Shown here: positions 1-8,092 of the stretch, one piece after another
Layout: every line of letters starts with the position of its first letter
Numbering within the stretch: the first letter of the stretch is position 1
Assembly: GCA_963790325.1 (NCBI GenBank)
Contig: CAWBNY010000002.1
Coordinates: 558,001-622,000 of the forward strand
DNA: 64,000 nt
Direction: 5' to 3'
Source of the DNA: JAXDMK01 sp963790325
GTDB lineage: Bacteria > Actinomycetota > Acidimicrobiia > Acidimicrobiales > AC-14
Made by a program: the position numbers and the translations under genes
Notes under the pieces: model-generated
Told to the model about the DNA's origin: nothing
The model's input: only the letters and a program-made list of their open reading frames with translations
Databases searched by the model: none

Positions 1-132
1 TTCGGTGGCGGCTCGGTGAGCCGGCCGTTGCTGGCAGCCAAGGCCCGCCGTGTCCCCATCCCGGTGGAGCGGGCGCCGGTGGTCGATGCGGTGGCAAGAG
101 GCGCCGCCCTCCTCGCCCCGGCCAACTGGTGA
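1..132 (+). CDS. Hsp70/actin-fold ATPase family protein, C-terminal fragment
   Basis: Only the last 43 codons are in the window, open at the left edge and ending at TGA 130-132. The piece FGGGSVSRPLLAAK followed about 20 residues later by VVDAVARGAALLA matches the end of the Hsp70 nucleotide-binding domain, where a GGxSxxP phosphate loop precedes a (D)AVAxGAA helix. The chain stops within a few residues of that helix, so there is no substrate-binding domain downstream, as in Hsp70-like proteins of actinobacteria. The stop codon lies inside the first copy of the palindromic repeat (AACTGGTGACG), so repeat insertion may have set the current 3' end. FGGY-kinase ends look partly similar, so the family call is moderate. 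Confidence 0.5.
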   Translation, partial: FGGGSVSRPLLAAKARRVPIPVERAPVVDAVARGAALLAPANW

Positions 133-171
133 CGAGAACGGGGGTCCTGGCCCCCGGATCCGTCACCGGTT
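124..171. repeat. Palindromic repeat, locus A copy 1
   Basis: Outer arms AACTGGTGACG (124-134) and CGTCACCGGTT (161-171) pair with one mismatch. An inner CGGGGG/CCCCCG hairpin sits between them. The unit recurs 62 bp downstream and again, with the same outer arms, at 24287-24400. Here it lies between convergent genes and contains the stop codon of the upstream gene. Confidence 0.8.
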
Positions 172-185
172 CGCCACCGCCGGCC

Positions 186-232
186 AACTGGTGACGAAAT
201 CCGGGGTCCTGGCCCCGGATCCGTCACCGGTT
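186..232. repeat. Palindromic repeat, locus A copy 2
   Basis: Second tandem unit: arms AACTGGTGACG (186-196) and CGTCACCGGTT (222-232), with an inner stem ATCCGGGG/CCCCGGAT. The two units are 62 bp apart start to start. The inner stem is compensated relative to copy 1 (the arm bases differ but still pair), which suggests the hairpin itself is maintained. Confidence 0.8.
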
Positions 233-261
233 CGGGACCGCCCGGCGGCCGGCGGCCGGCG

Positions 262-1908
262 CTACGTGTCGCTGTCGAGGACGGGGAGGCGCATGGCGAC
301 GACCGCGGCCCGGCCCTTCTTCTTCTCCGGCTTGGGCGGGCGACGGATGAACCGGCGGGTGGCGCCCACGATGCCGAGCCGCCAGCAGTAGTAGCCGGCC
401 CGGCCGGGCAGGACCGAGAAGTCCATCGACCGCAGGTGGTCGAGGACCCGCTTGAGCAGGTAGATCGACCGGAGGAAGGTCCCGACGCGGGGGTACATCC
501 GCTGCGGTTCGGTGCTCGCCCGGGCCCGCTTGAGCATGCGGTCGAACAGCCACCGCGGCGGTCGCCACACCGCCAGCACGTAGAGGAGGAGGTTGGCGGC
601 CCGGGGCGGCACGACCATGAAGCTCGACGAGATGTGCTCCACGTCGATGCCCCGCTCGATCATCTCCTTCTCCAGCTGGGTGTTGGGGATGACCTTCAGC
701 GAGTAGATGTACAGGGTGTACGGCCGGTCCATGGTGTACAGCAGCTCGAGCGTGTCGACCACGTCCTGGCGGGTCTCGACCGGGTTGTCGACGATGATGT
801 CGTACGCCGGCGGGATGTGGTATTTCGGTGAGAAGGAGGCGATCACCGAGCCCGCTTCCAGGATGCGGGCGGGGGGGGTGGGCCGCTTGTAGAAGTCGAG
901 GATGGCCTGGCTGCCGCTCTGGATCCCCATCCGCACCCGGTTCATCCCCGCCCAGCTCAGGAGGTCGAACTTCTCCTGCTTCACGTAGTTGGGGATCACC
1001 CCGAACACGGTGAACGGGATGCCCAGCTCCTCCCGCCACAGCTCGGCGAACTCCTCCAGCTCCCGGTAGGGGATGGCCATGAAGCTGTCGTCGTGGAAGT
1101 TGACGTGGCTGACGAACGGGAAGCGCCGGCGGACGCTCTTGACCTCGTCGACCACGTACCGCGGGCTCGGGTGACGGACCTTCTTGTAGTTGGCGTCGTT
1201 GGCGATGAACTTCGTGTTGCCGCAGAACGAGCAGTGGAACGGGCAGCCGATCGACCACACCGTCTGGTAGCCGAGGCTGAAGTTGAGCACGTAGTCGTTC
1301 TTGACCAGGGGGACGAAGCCCTGGCCCTGGGCGTAGATCATCTCGCCGTCGGCCCCGTACTGGGGGAACGGGAGCGTGTCCATGTCGGCCGGCGTCATCA
1401 GCGGCAGGAAGTCGTTGCGGGTGATCCGGCTGCCCTGCTTGAACCAGAAGTTCCTGACGCCGGTGTGGTCCTGGCCGGCCACCAGCCTGTCGTAGAGCTC
1501 GTTGAAGGCGAACTCGCCTTCGCCGGTGCAGATGGCGTCGACCTCGGCCTCGATCGCGTTCTCGGGGTGGATGATCGGGTGGATGCCGCCCCAGACGATG
1601 AACGTGGACGGGTCGATCGTGCGCAGGCGGCCGATCACCTGGCGGGTGAGGTCGGAGTAGCCGGTCATCGACGAGAAGCCGACCAGGTCGTTGCCGGCCA
1701 GGGACTTGGCGATCTGGTCGACGTCGTCGGAGTCGAAGTCGCCCTTGGTGCCCATCTTGCCGGTGATGTTGTTCATCACACCCCGGAAGCGCTTGGTGGA
1801 CACGTACCACGACTCGGTGTCGGGATTTATCCGGGCGGCGTAACCCGCCATCTTGCGGAAGCCGCACGACGTGATTCCATCCTCAAGGCAAACCATTTTG
1901 ACGCGCAT
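262..1908 (-). CDS. B12-binding-type radical SAM protein
   Basis: A 548-residue cytosolic enzyme of the radical SAM superfamily. The cluster motif CPFHCSFC (CxxxCxxC) lies at about residues 222-229. Before it is a Rossmann-like region with WGGIHPIIHPE and GEGEFAF, the usual signature of the cobalamin-binding N-terminal domain in the BchE/P-methylase type of radical SAM enzyme. Such enzymes use SAM and often B12 for methyl transfer or ring chemistry; the substrate cannot be read from sequence. The start is set at ATG 1908 because GAGGA lies 9 nt upstream; an in-frame start 48 nt earlier has no such site. It is divergent from the methyltransferase at 1965 with a 56-bp shared promoter region, and sits at the edge of the glycan locus, so a lipid or sugar modification is plausible but inferred. 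Confidence 0.8.
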   Translation of the reverse strand: MRVKMVCLEDGITSCGFRKMAGYAARINPDTESWYVSTKRFRGVMNNITGKMGTKGDFDSDDVDQIAKSLAGNDLVGFSSMTGYSDLTRQVIGRLRTIDPSTFIVWGGIHPIIHPENAIEAEVDAICTGEGEFAFNELYDRLVAGQDHTGVRNFWFKQGSRITRNDFLPLMTPADMDTLPFPQYGADGEMIYAQGQGFVPLVKNDYVLNFSLGYQTVWSIGCPFHCSFCGNTKFIANDANYKKVRHPSPRYVVDEVKSVRRRFPFVSHVNFHDDSFMAIPYRELEEFAELWREELGIPFTVFGVIPNYVKQEKFDLLSWAGMNRVRMGIQSGSQAILDFYKRPTPPARILEAGSVIASFSPKYHIPPAYDIIVDNPVETRQDVVDTLELLYTMDRPYTLYIYSLKVIPNTQLEKEMIERGIDVEHISSSFMVVPPRAANLLLYVLAVWRPPRWLFDRMLKRARASTEPQRMYPRVGTFLRSIYLLKRVLDHLRSMDFSVLPGRAGYYCWRLGIVGATRRFIRRPPKPEKKKGRAAVVAMRLPVLDSDT

Positions 1909-1964
1909 TTGAGAATTCCTCGGGAACGCGGCGGTCCGAAGCACGCAGACTACCATCGGAGGGC

Positions 1965-2786
1965 GTGACGAACACCCACCGGGAGTACCAGCAGAACTAC
2001 TACGACCGCACGTACCCGAGGCGGGCGGCCGTGGTGGGCGAGCAGCTCAACCACCCCCTCTTCCGCTCCTTCAACGACCGCCTGGCGGGCCGGGTGCTCG
2101 ACGGGGTGGCCAAGGTGACCGCCCCCCCCGAGCCGTCCACCAACGGCCACGGCAGGAAGACCTTGCGCATCTTCGAGCCGGCGTGCGGCGAGGGCTTCCT
2201 GGGGGCGGCCCTCCTGCGGGTGGCCAAGGAGCGGGGGATCGACCTGCGCTACTCGGGGGCCGACCTCAGCCAGGCCGCGGTCGACCTGGCCCGACCGGTC
2301 CTGGGTGACGATCTGGTCGTGGGCGATGCGGCCGAGATCACCGGCGGCCTGCCGGCGGGGTCGGCCGACGTGGTCATCGTCAAGAACCTCCTCCACCACC
2401 TGGCCAACCCGGCCGACGTGCTGCGGGAGGCGGCCCGGGTGGTGGGCCCGTCGGGACGGGTGGTCGTCCTCGAAGGACGCCTGGGCTGCCCCCACTTCAT
2501 GCTCCTGGCCGCTCTCGCCCCCAAGCGGGAGAAGTTCTACTTCTACGGCACCCGCCGCAACCGCAAGGCGGTGGCCGACGCCGGCCTCGAGCTGGTCCAC
2601 CAGGAGCGGTTCTCGTTCCTGCCCTACGAGCTGTTCCTCCAGCCCCGGCCGGCCATCATGCGCCGCATCTTCAAGACGTCCGACCCGGCCGCCCTCGAGC
2701 GCTACCGCAAGGCCGACGACGGCCTGGCCAAAGCCCTGCCGTTCTGGTCGAGCTACTGGGTGTGGGTGGCCGCGCCCAAGGCTTGA
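1965..2786 (+). CDS. Class I SAM-dependent methyltransferase
   Basis: 273 residues. The Rossmann SAM-binding motif I is FEPACGEGFLGAALL near residue 70. Motif II follows with VVIVKNLLHHLANPADVL and the GRVVVLEG strand after it, typical of Methyltransf_11/25 families. The start is GTG 1965 with CGGAGGG just upstream. It is transcribed divergently from the radical SAM gene and converges on the epimerase fusion gene, leaving only 28 bp between the two stops. The acceptor is unknown. The neighbourhood of glycosyltransferases suggests a glycan or lipid carrier. Confidence 0.8.
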   Translation: MTNTHREYQQNYYDRTYPRRAAVVGEQLNHPLFRSFNDRLAGRVLDGVAKVTAPPEPSTNGHGRKTLRIFEPACGEGFLGAALLRVAKERGIDLRYSGADLSQAAVDLARPVLGDDLVVGDAAEITGGLPAGSADVVIVKNLLHHLANPADVLREAARVVGPSGRVVVLEGRLGCPHFMLLAALAPKREKFYFYGTRRNRKAVADAGLELVHQERFSFLPYELFLQPRPAIMRRIFKTSDPAALERYRKADDGLAKALPFWSSYWVWVAAPKA

Positions 2787-2814
2787 CGCAAAAGGACCGT
2801 TGGCTACGGCGGTG

Positions 2815-4698
2815 TCACCCGCCGGCCGCTCCCGCCGCCGAAGTCGCCCTCCGGAACAACACGTAGCGGTGGTGGGCCAGGGCCGGTTGCACCACGCCGG
2901 GCACGAACCGCTCCCAGCGTGACAGGCGGGCCACCCGGTCCTCGATCGTCGGGTCGTCGCCGGTGAGGTAGGGCAGGATCGACCAGGCCCACGCCTGCTC
3001 CTCCTCACGCCCGGGGTCGGCCTTGCCCTTCCGGGCCCGGAGGAGCTTGGCCAGGGGGACCGACGTGTCGGGGAACGGGGGGATGTCGAAGAGGCCGGTG
3101 TCGACCGCCTCCAGTCCCGACTCGGCCGCGGCCCGGGTGGCGGCCTTGGCGTCGAGGGCGTCCTCGTTGAGCCGCTCGAACAGGTCCTTGTGCCACAGGC
3201 GGGCCCGCATGCGCATGAACACGTTGCGGTTGGGGACGCAGGTGAGCACGCCCTTGTCGGCCCACCGGGCGAGGGCGGCCTGCACCGCCCACGGGTCCTC
3301 GAACCACCACAGGGCGGCGAAGCTGAAGGCGAGGTCGTAGCGGACGGGGAGCTGGTCGGGCCACCCGGCCGGGTCGAGGCCGTCGACCAGGTGGACCTCG
3401 GGGTCGAGTCCGAGCTCCCGCCACTGGTTGTGGACCGCCTCCAGCCGCTCCCCGTCGACGTCGAGCAGGCCGACCCGCATGCCCCGGCGGGCGAGGAAGA
3501 CGGCGTCGAGGCCGGGGATGCCCATCATGCCGAAGAGGGGGGCATGGAGGACGGACGTGGCGCCGGTGGCGGCGACGGCGCCCTCCAGCACCCGGTCGAG
3601 GGCGAAGCGCTCGTAGACGGTGCCCAGGCCCTCGTCGGGGTCGACGAAGTAGCCCCGCCAGTCGAAGCCGCCGGCGGCCGGCGCGCTCGGGTCGTGGCCC
3701 GCCTCGAAGCCGGGAACCGTTCTGGCCGCCTTCGTCGGGGCCGGCTCGGGCCCGGCGAGGACGTTGCCCGCCAGCCATCGGCCCACGGCCGGCACGCCGT
3801 CCTCCAGCTCGACCAGGGGCGCCCAGCCGAGGACCTCCCGTGCCCGGTCGGACGTGTAGGCCCGGTCCCGGGTGGCCACGTCGAGGCGGTGGCGGTTGAT
3901 CGGGGGCTCGCCCGGCCGCCCGGCCCAGTTCCAGAGGGTCTCGACCGCGACCGCCGCGCCCCGGACGGGGCCCTGGGGCACCCCGAACAGCGGCTTGGGC
4001 AGGCCCGCCCCCTCGGCCAGGAGGCGGAAGATCCGCCGGATGGGAGCGGGGCGGGGGCCTCCGAGGACGAAGACGCCCTCGCCCCTCGCACCCAGGGCCG
4101 TCAGGCCCGCCACCAGGTCGTCGACATGGATCAGGTGGACCCGGTTGAGCCCGTCCCCCGGGAACAGTCGCACGTGGCGGGCCAGGAGCGAAGCCACCCG
4201 GGCCAGCATCCCGTCGGCGTCGCCCGGTCCGTAGACGATGGTCGAGCGGGCGATGGCCGAGGTCCCCGCCGGGCGGGCCGCCACCAGGCCCTCCGCCGCC
4301 AGCTTGGCCCGCCCGTAGGCCGACGACGGGTTGGGCGGCGACGAGTGGTCGGCCGGCCACGTCTGATCCCACCCGTAGACCGACGTCGAGCTCAGGTGCA
4401 CCACCCGGGCGTCGGGCTCGATCGCGGCCAGCAGCCGGGCCGTCCCCTCGACGTGCATCTCCTGCATCTCGGCCGGCGAGCCCCGGTACCGCCCGGCCAG
4501 GTGGTAGACGAGCCCACACCCGCGAGCCGCCTCCTCCACGTCGAAGGCGACCTCGGCCGACGGCGCCACCGCCCGCACCCGCTCGGCGGCCGCTTCCGAC
4601 CTGACGAGCACCCGCACCGGCCGGCTGTCGCCGCTGGCGGCCAGCGCCGCCACCAGGTGCGACCCGATGAACCCCGACCCGCCGGTGACGAGGATCAG
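2815..4698 (-). CDS. NAD-dependent epimerase/dehydratase fused to a methyltransferase domain
   Basis: About 627 residues in two parts. Residues 1-330 are an extended short-chain dehydrogenase of the sugar epimerase type: the NAD motif TGGSGFIGSH is at residues 5-14, and the catalytic tyrosine and lysine are Y128 and K132 in SSAYGRAK. From about residue 355 a methyltransferase-like domain follows (AVFLARRGMRVGLLDVD, then FSFAALWWFEDPW and VLTCVPNRN). No ATG, GTG or TTG lies close upstream of the conserved ILVTGG strand in this frame. The best start is CTG 4698, overlapping the TGA of the upstream radical SAM gene (CTGA), which implies translational coupling. A nucleotide-sugar or sterol-like epimerase role is inferred; the fusion is unusual. 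The two halves could alternatively be split by processing. Confidence 0.75.
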   Translation of the reverse strand: MILVTGGSGFIGSHLVAALAASGDSRPVRVLVRSEAAAERVRAVAPSAEVAFDVEEAARGCGLVYHLAGRYRGSPAEMQEMHVEGTARLLAAIEPDARVVHLSSTSVYGWDQTWPADHSSPPNPSSAYGRAKLAAEGLVAARPAGTSAIARSTIVYGPGDADGMLARVASLLARHVRLFPGDGLNRVHLIHVDDLVAGLTALGARGEGVFVLGGPRPAPIRRIFRLLAEGAGLPKPLFGVPQGPVRGAAVAVETLWNWAGRPGEPPINRHRLDVATRDRAYTSDRAREVLGWAPLVELEDGVPAVGRWLAGNVLAGPEPAPTKAARTVPGFEAGHDPSAPAAGGFDWRGYFVDPDEGLGTVYERFALDRVLEGAVAATGATSVLHAPLFGMMGIPGLDAVFLARRGMRVGLLDVDGERLEAVHNQWRELGLDPEVHLVDGLDPAGWPDQLPVRYDLAFSFAALWWFEDPWAVQAALARWADKGVLTCVPNRNVFMRMRARLWHKDLFERLNEDALDAKAATRAAAESGLEAVDTGLFDIPPFPDTSVPLAKLLRARKGKADPGREEEQAWAWSILPYLTGDDPTIEDRVARLSRWERFVPGVVQPALAHHRYVLFRRATSAAGAAGG

Positions 4699-5849
4699 GA
4701 CTGCCCTGCCTCGAGCGTGGCGGGCACCTTCGTCGGCTTGCGGACCATGCTCACCGCCATCCGGGAGGCCGCCCCCGGCTCCACCAGCAGGTTGGTGTAC
4801 GCCGCGTTGGCCAGGGGGCAGGCGCAGCGCCGCTCCCGCATCCACGTCCGGAACTCCTCCGCCTCGGCCGAGAACCACACCTTCTTGAAGTCGAAATCGT
4901 GGTCGCGGAGGTTCCCGAACGAGCGGGCCAGCACGCAGCACGACCACACGTCGCCGTCGGCCCCGATGTGGACCGACAGGAACCCGGCGTGGCAGACGGG
5001 CATGGCCGTCTCGTCGCCGTCGAGGAACCGGACCACCCGCCCGTAGTACTCGCCCCGGATGGCCCGGGCCATCTTGGCCACCGTCCCGTGGGCTTCCTTC
5101 TCGTTGACCAGGACGGCGGCCGCGGCCCGGGCGAAGCCGGCGCCCCGGGGGGTGATGCCCGTACCGATCGTCTGCAGCTCGACCCGCTCCTCGGCCGGCT
5201 CGGCGATGTAGGAGTCGGCGCCCAGGTGGGCCAGGCCCTCGGCCACCGCCGGGAAGTCGGCCACGTTGGCGTTGGAGACGACGGTGTGGACGCCGACGGT
5301 GAGGTTGGCCAGCTCCAGCGCCCGCAGCCCGGCCAGGGTGTTCATCAACCGCCCGTAGGACCCCTCCGCCCCCCGCAGGACGTCGTGGCGCTCGGGGACG
5401 TGGTGGTCGACGCTCAGGTTCACGACCAGCTGGATGTCGGGGTGCGAGGTGCAGATCGTCTTGACGCCCGCCACCACCCGGTCGGTGAACCACCCGTTGG
5501 TGGGGATGTTCACCACCGCCGGCCGGCAGTGCTGCACGGCCAGGCCGATGATCTCGGGCAGGTCACCCCGGAGGAAGGGCTCGCCCCCGCTGAAGGTCAT
5601 CCACGCCGGCGCCCGCCCCAGGGAGCGGAAGACCTTCTCCCACTCGCCGACGTCGAGCTCCTTGACCTTGCGCTCGTAGACGTTGCAGCTCAGGCACTTG
5701 AAGTTGCACCGGAAGTTGGTGCTGACGGTGACGTTGACCGGCAGGAGGCGGGGCCGCCCCCGCGCCCGCCAGGAGCTAGCTGCCGCCAGCGCCCAGCCCG
5801 TCCGGGCCAGGCGGGCCGCCTTTGGTGCTCTTGACCATGGCCCAGACAA
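4695..5849 (-). CDS. Radical SAM protein with SPASM-like C-terminal cysteines
   Basis: 384 residues. CNFKCLSC at residues 48-55 (CxxxCxxC) binds the SAM-cleaving 4Fe-4S cluster, and MTFSGGEPFLRGDL is the conserved GGEP motif for SAM binding. Further cysteines in VCHAGF, WSCCVL and RRCACPL near the C-terminus resemble the auxiliary-cluster (SPASM/twitch) region of peptide- and sugar-modifying radical SAM enzymes. The first start in frame is TTG 5849, which would overlap the upstream glycosyltransferase by 74 bp; a later CTG is also possible, so the N-terminus is uncertain. The 3' end overlaps the epimerase gene (CTGA). The three-gene minus-strand operon runs glycosyltransferase, radical SAM, epimerase fusion. 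Confidence 0.8.
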   Translation of the reverse strand: MSGPWSRAPKAARLARTGWALAAASSWRARGRPRLLPVNVTVSTNFRCNFKCLSCNVYERKVKELDVGEWEKVFRSLGRAPAWMTFSGGEPFLRGDLPEIIGLAVQHCRPAVVNIPTNGWFTDRVVAGVKTICTSHPDIQLVVNLSVDHHVPERHDVLRGAEGSYGRLMNTLAGLRALELANLTVGVHTVVSNANVADFPAVAEGLAHLGADSYIAEPAEERVELQTIGTGITPRGAGFARAAAAVLVNEKEAHGTVAKMARAIRGEYYGRVVRFLDGDETAMPVCHAGFLSVHIGADGDVWSCCVLARSFGNLRDHDFDFKKVWFSAEAEEFRTWMRERRCACPLANAAYTNLLVEPGAASRMAVSMVRKPTKVPATLEAGQS

Positions 5850-6774
5850 CGTTCTCCCTCCCCTTGAGGTAGTCGAGGCGGGCCAGGAGGCGGGCGGAGG
5901 CCTCCAGCGCCACGGTGCCTGCGGTGAAGGCTAGCGGTCGCGGCCGGCGGGCCTGGGGCGTCTCGGCCAGGTCGCGCCAGAACTCACGCAGCAGCAGGCC
6001 CAGATGCAGGCTGGGCACGGAGTAGTGCTCCCGGTGGCGCAGCCACAGGTGGCCGGTGTGGATCTGGCGCCGCTGGCGGATGAAGTCGCGCACGGTGCAC
6101 GGGCCCCGGTTGGCCACCACCGCCTCGGGGACGTAGCGGGCCTTCCAGCCGGCCGTCTCCAGGAGGGACTGGAAGCAGGCCTCGTCGACCGAGGTGCGGG
6201 GCAGGGCGACGACCGCCTCGGCCCGGATGGCGATCATCTCGCCCAGCTTGGGCTGCTGGAGGGCCAGGCGGTGGTGGAGGCGCCACAGGGTGTGGGAGGC
6301 GTGGCCCATGGCCGTCGCCGGCGGGTTGTCGGGGACGGGTCGGCCCCCGGCCAGTCCCACGCCCGGCTGGTCCAGGGCCTCGACCAGCTTCGAGATCGCG
6401 CCCGGCTGCGGGAGGACGTCGCCCGAGATGATCACCACGTAGGGCAGGCGCAGTCGCTGATCCATCCCGAAGTTGATGGCCGACGCCTTGCCCGACCGCT
6501 CCGCCTCCACGAACATCTGCACCCGGACGTCGCCCGCGGCCGCCTCCGCCACCAGGGCCACGGTGTCGTCGTCGCAGCCGCTGGCCACGACCACCACGTC
6601 GCCCACCCCGGGCTCGGCCAGAACCCGGCGCAGCAGGGGTTCGATGGTGCCGCCGTCGTTGTGGGTGGGGATGAGGACGGCCACGTTGGCCAGGGCCGGC
6701 TGCGGTTGGGACCCGTTCGAGGCGGGCGCGGCAGTGGGCGGCGTCCCGCCCCGCTCCTCGGCTCGCTGGTCCAT
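5776..6774 (-). CDS. Family 2 glycosyltransferase
   Basis: 332 residues of GT-A fold. VAVLIPTHNDGGTIEPLL is the N-terminal nucleotide-binding strand, and SGDVLPQPGAI carries the DxD-like metal site in the usual place. The protein ends in a basic tail without a clear membrane span. The start is placed at ATG 6774 because GGGGGAG lies 7 nt upstream; the earlier in-frame start (6834) would leave almost no promoter region for the divergent gene at 6846. It transfers an unknown sugar from an activated donor at the cytoplasmic face. It is first gene of the operon with the radical SAM and epimerase genes. Confidence 0.85.
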   Translation of the reverse strand: MDQRAEERGGTPPTAAPASNGSQPQPALANVAVLIPTHNDGGTIEPLLRRVLAEPGVGDVVVVASGCDDDTVALVAEAAAGDVRVQMFVEAERSGKASAINFGMDQRLRLPYVVIISGDVLPQPGAISKLVEALDQPGVGLAGGRPVPDNPPATAMGHASHTLWRLHHRLALQQPKLGEMIAIRAEAVVALPRTSVDEACFQSLLETAGWKARYVPEAVVANRGPCTVRDFIRQRRQIHTGHLWLRHREHYSVPSLHLGLLLREFWRDLAETPQARRPRPLAFTAGTVALEASARLLARLDYLKGRENVVWAMVKSTKGGPPGPDGLGAGGS

Positions 6775-6833
6775 TGCCGGCTCCCCCTGCCCTCTCCCTG
6801 GCCCGCCGGCGCCAGCGGCTCGCCGGGGCAGCA

Positions 6834-6839
6834 TAACCT
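6834..6839 (+). promoter_or_regulatory. Candidate -10 element (TAACCT), leaderless start
   Basis: TAACCT ends 6 nt before the GTG start at 6846 and there is no ribosome-binding site, so transcription would begin at the start codon. One of several such cases in the window. Confidence 0.35.
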
Positions 6840-6845
6840 CCCAGG

Positions 6846-7409
6846 GTGCGCGGCCCGAAGCTCATGCTGGCCGCCGCCGTCCCGCTCCTGCTGGCCGTGG
6901 CCGGCCCCATCCACGCCGCCGCCCAGCCCGCCACCTGCCCCGCCCCCGAGGAGGAGTCGTCCGAGGTCGTGATCGTCACCCCCGAGGCGGGGGCCGACGT
7001 CGCCGGGCGGGTCGAGGTCGGCGGCCGCGTCGAGTCGCCCACCGCCCTGTTCCAGATCGAGCTGTTCGTCGGCGACAGCCGCAAGGACTTCGTCGTCGTC
7101 GACCCGCCCGTGACCGAGACCGACTTCACCCTCGTCTGGGACGCGTCGGCCACCGCCGGTGGTCCCACCACCCTGCGGGTCGTGGCCTGTGGCGGGAGCG
7201 CCGACCTCGGCCGCCTCATCCGGGGGTCGGCGACGGTGGAGGTGCAGGTCGGGGCGTCGCCGCCCGCACCCACCCGCAGCCTGGTCGAGGTGGCCCCGCC
7301 CGAGGACGAGTCCGACCGCAAGCCCTCGCCGGCGGCGGGGGCCGTCATCGCCGTGCCCGCCGCCCTGTGCCTGCTCCTGGCGCTGGGTCGGCGCCGCTCC
7401 ACGTCGTGA
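6846..7409 (+). CDS. Secreted, C-terminally anchored surface protein
   Basis: 187 residues. An N-terminal signal peptide (LMLAAAVPLLLAVAGPIHAAAQ) precedes a small beta-rich domain (about residues 38-135) that reads like an Ig-type fold: VVIVTPEAGADVAGRVEVGG and FTLVWDAS. A proline/acidic linker follows, then one membrane span (AVIAVPAALCLLLALG) with a basic tail RRRSTS. The protein should therefore sit outside the cell, held by its C-terminus. No enzyme motif is visible. It overlaps the next methyltransferase gene by 4 bp (GTGA), so the two are probably co-translated, which is odd for a surface protein and a cytosolic enzyme. Confidence 0.7.
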   Translation: MRGPKLMLAAAVPLLLAVAGPIHAAAQPATCPAPEEESSEVVIVTPEAGADVAGRVEVGGRVESPTALFQIELFVGDSRKDFVVVDPPVTETDFTLVWDASATAGGPTTLRVVACGGSADLGRLIRGSATVEVQVGASPPAPTRSLVEVAPPEDESDRKPSPAAGAVIAVPAALCLLLALGRRRSTS

Positions 7410-8092
7410 CCGGAGTGATCCCCGCCGGGCCGGGGCGGCGGCGGGGGCCCGCCACCGCCCAGTCCCCCAACCCGTGGATGGAGGACCGCCTCATCCGCCT
7501 GGCGGCGGGCGCCGGGGCGGGCGGGCCGATCCTCGACCTGGGCTGCGGCCGGGGCTACTGGCTGTGGCGGATGGCGAAGGCCGGACTCGACCCGGTCGGC
7601 GTCGAGTACGACCCGTCCCGGGCCGCGGAGGCGGCCATCCAGGCACCGGTGGCGGCCGGTGACGCGGCCCGGATCCCGCTGCGCTCCGGCTCGGTGGGGC
7701 TGGTGTGGTCGATCCACGTCCTCCACCATCTCCCCGACCCGGCGGTGGTGCTGGCGGAGGTGGGGCGGGTCCTGCGCCCGGGCGGCCACCTGATCCTGGC
7801 CGAGACAGTGGAGGACCACCCCGTCATCCGCCTCGGCCGCGCCCTTCACCCGCATTGGGACGGGGTGGGCGTCCACTCACGGTTCCGGGCGGCGACGCTG
7901 CTGGCGCTGGTATCCGGGGCCGGGTTCGACGTCGTCGAGTCCCGCCAGCACAGCCTCGTCTCCTTCGCCGCCTGGGCCCTCCCGGTCGGCGACCGCCAGG
8001 CGTGGTCGGCGCTCGTCCGCGTCGAGAGCCGACTGCCAGTCGGGCTCCGGCGATGGGGAGCGCACCTGGAGGTCGTCGCCCGCCGACCGTGA
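7406..8092 (+). CDS. Class I SAM-dependent methyltransferase
   Basis: 228 residues. Motif I is ILDLGCGRGYWLWRMA at about residue 40. The motif II/III region is GLVWSIHVLHHLPDPAVVL, followed by LRPGGHLILAE, a textbook Methyltransf_11 layout. The start is GTG 7406 in a GTGA overlap with the surface protein; GTG 7415 is also possible. The last 216 bp are shared, on the other strand, with the 3' end of the large membrane protein gene. The methyltransferase fold is complete to its last strand (HLEVVARRP), so it is the better supported of the two in the overlap. Substrate unknown. Confidence 0.8.
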   Translation: MTGVIPAGPGRRRGPATAQSPNPWMEDRLIRLAAGAGAGGPILDLGCGRGYWLWRMAKAGLDPVGVEYDPSRAAEAAIQAPVAAGDAARIPLRSGSVGLVWSIHVLHHLPDPAVVLAEVGRVLRPGGHLILAETVEDHPVIRLGRALHPHWDGVGVHSRFRAATLLALVSGAGFDVVESRQHSLVSFAAWALPVGDRQAWSALVRVESRLPVGLRRWGAHLEVVARRP

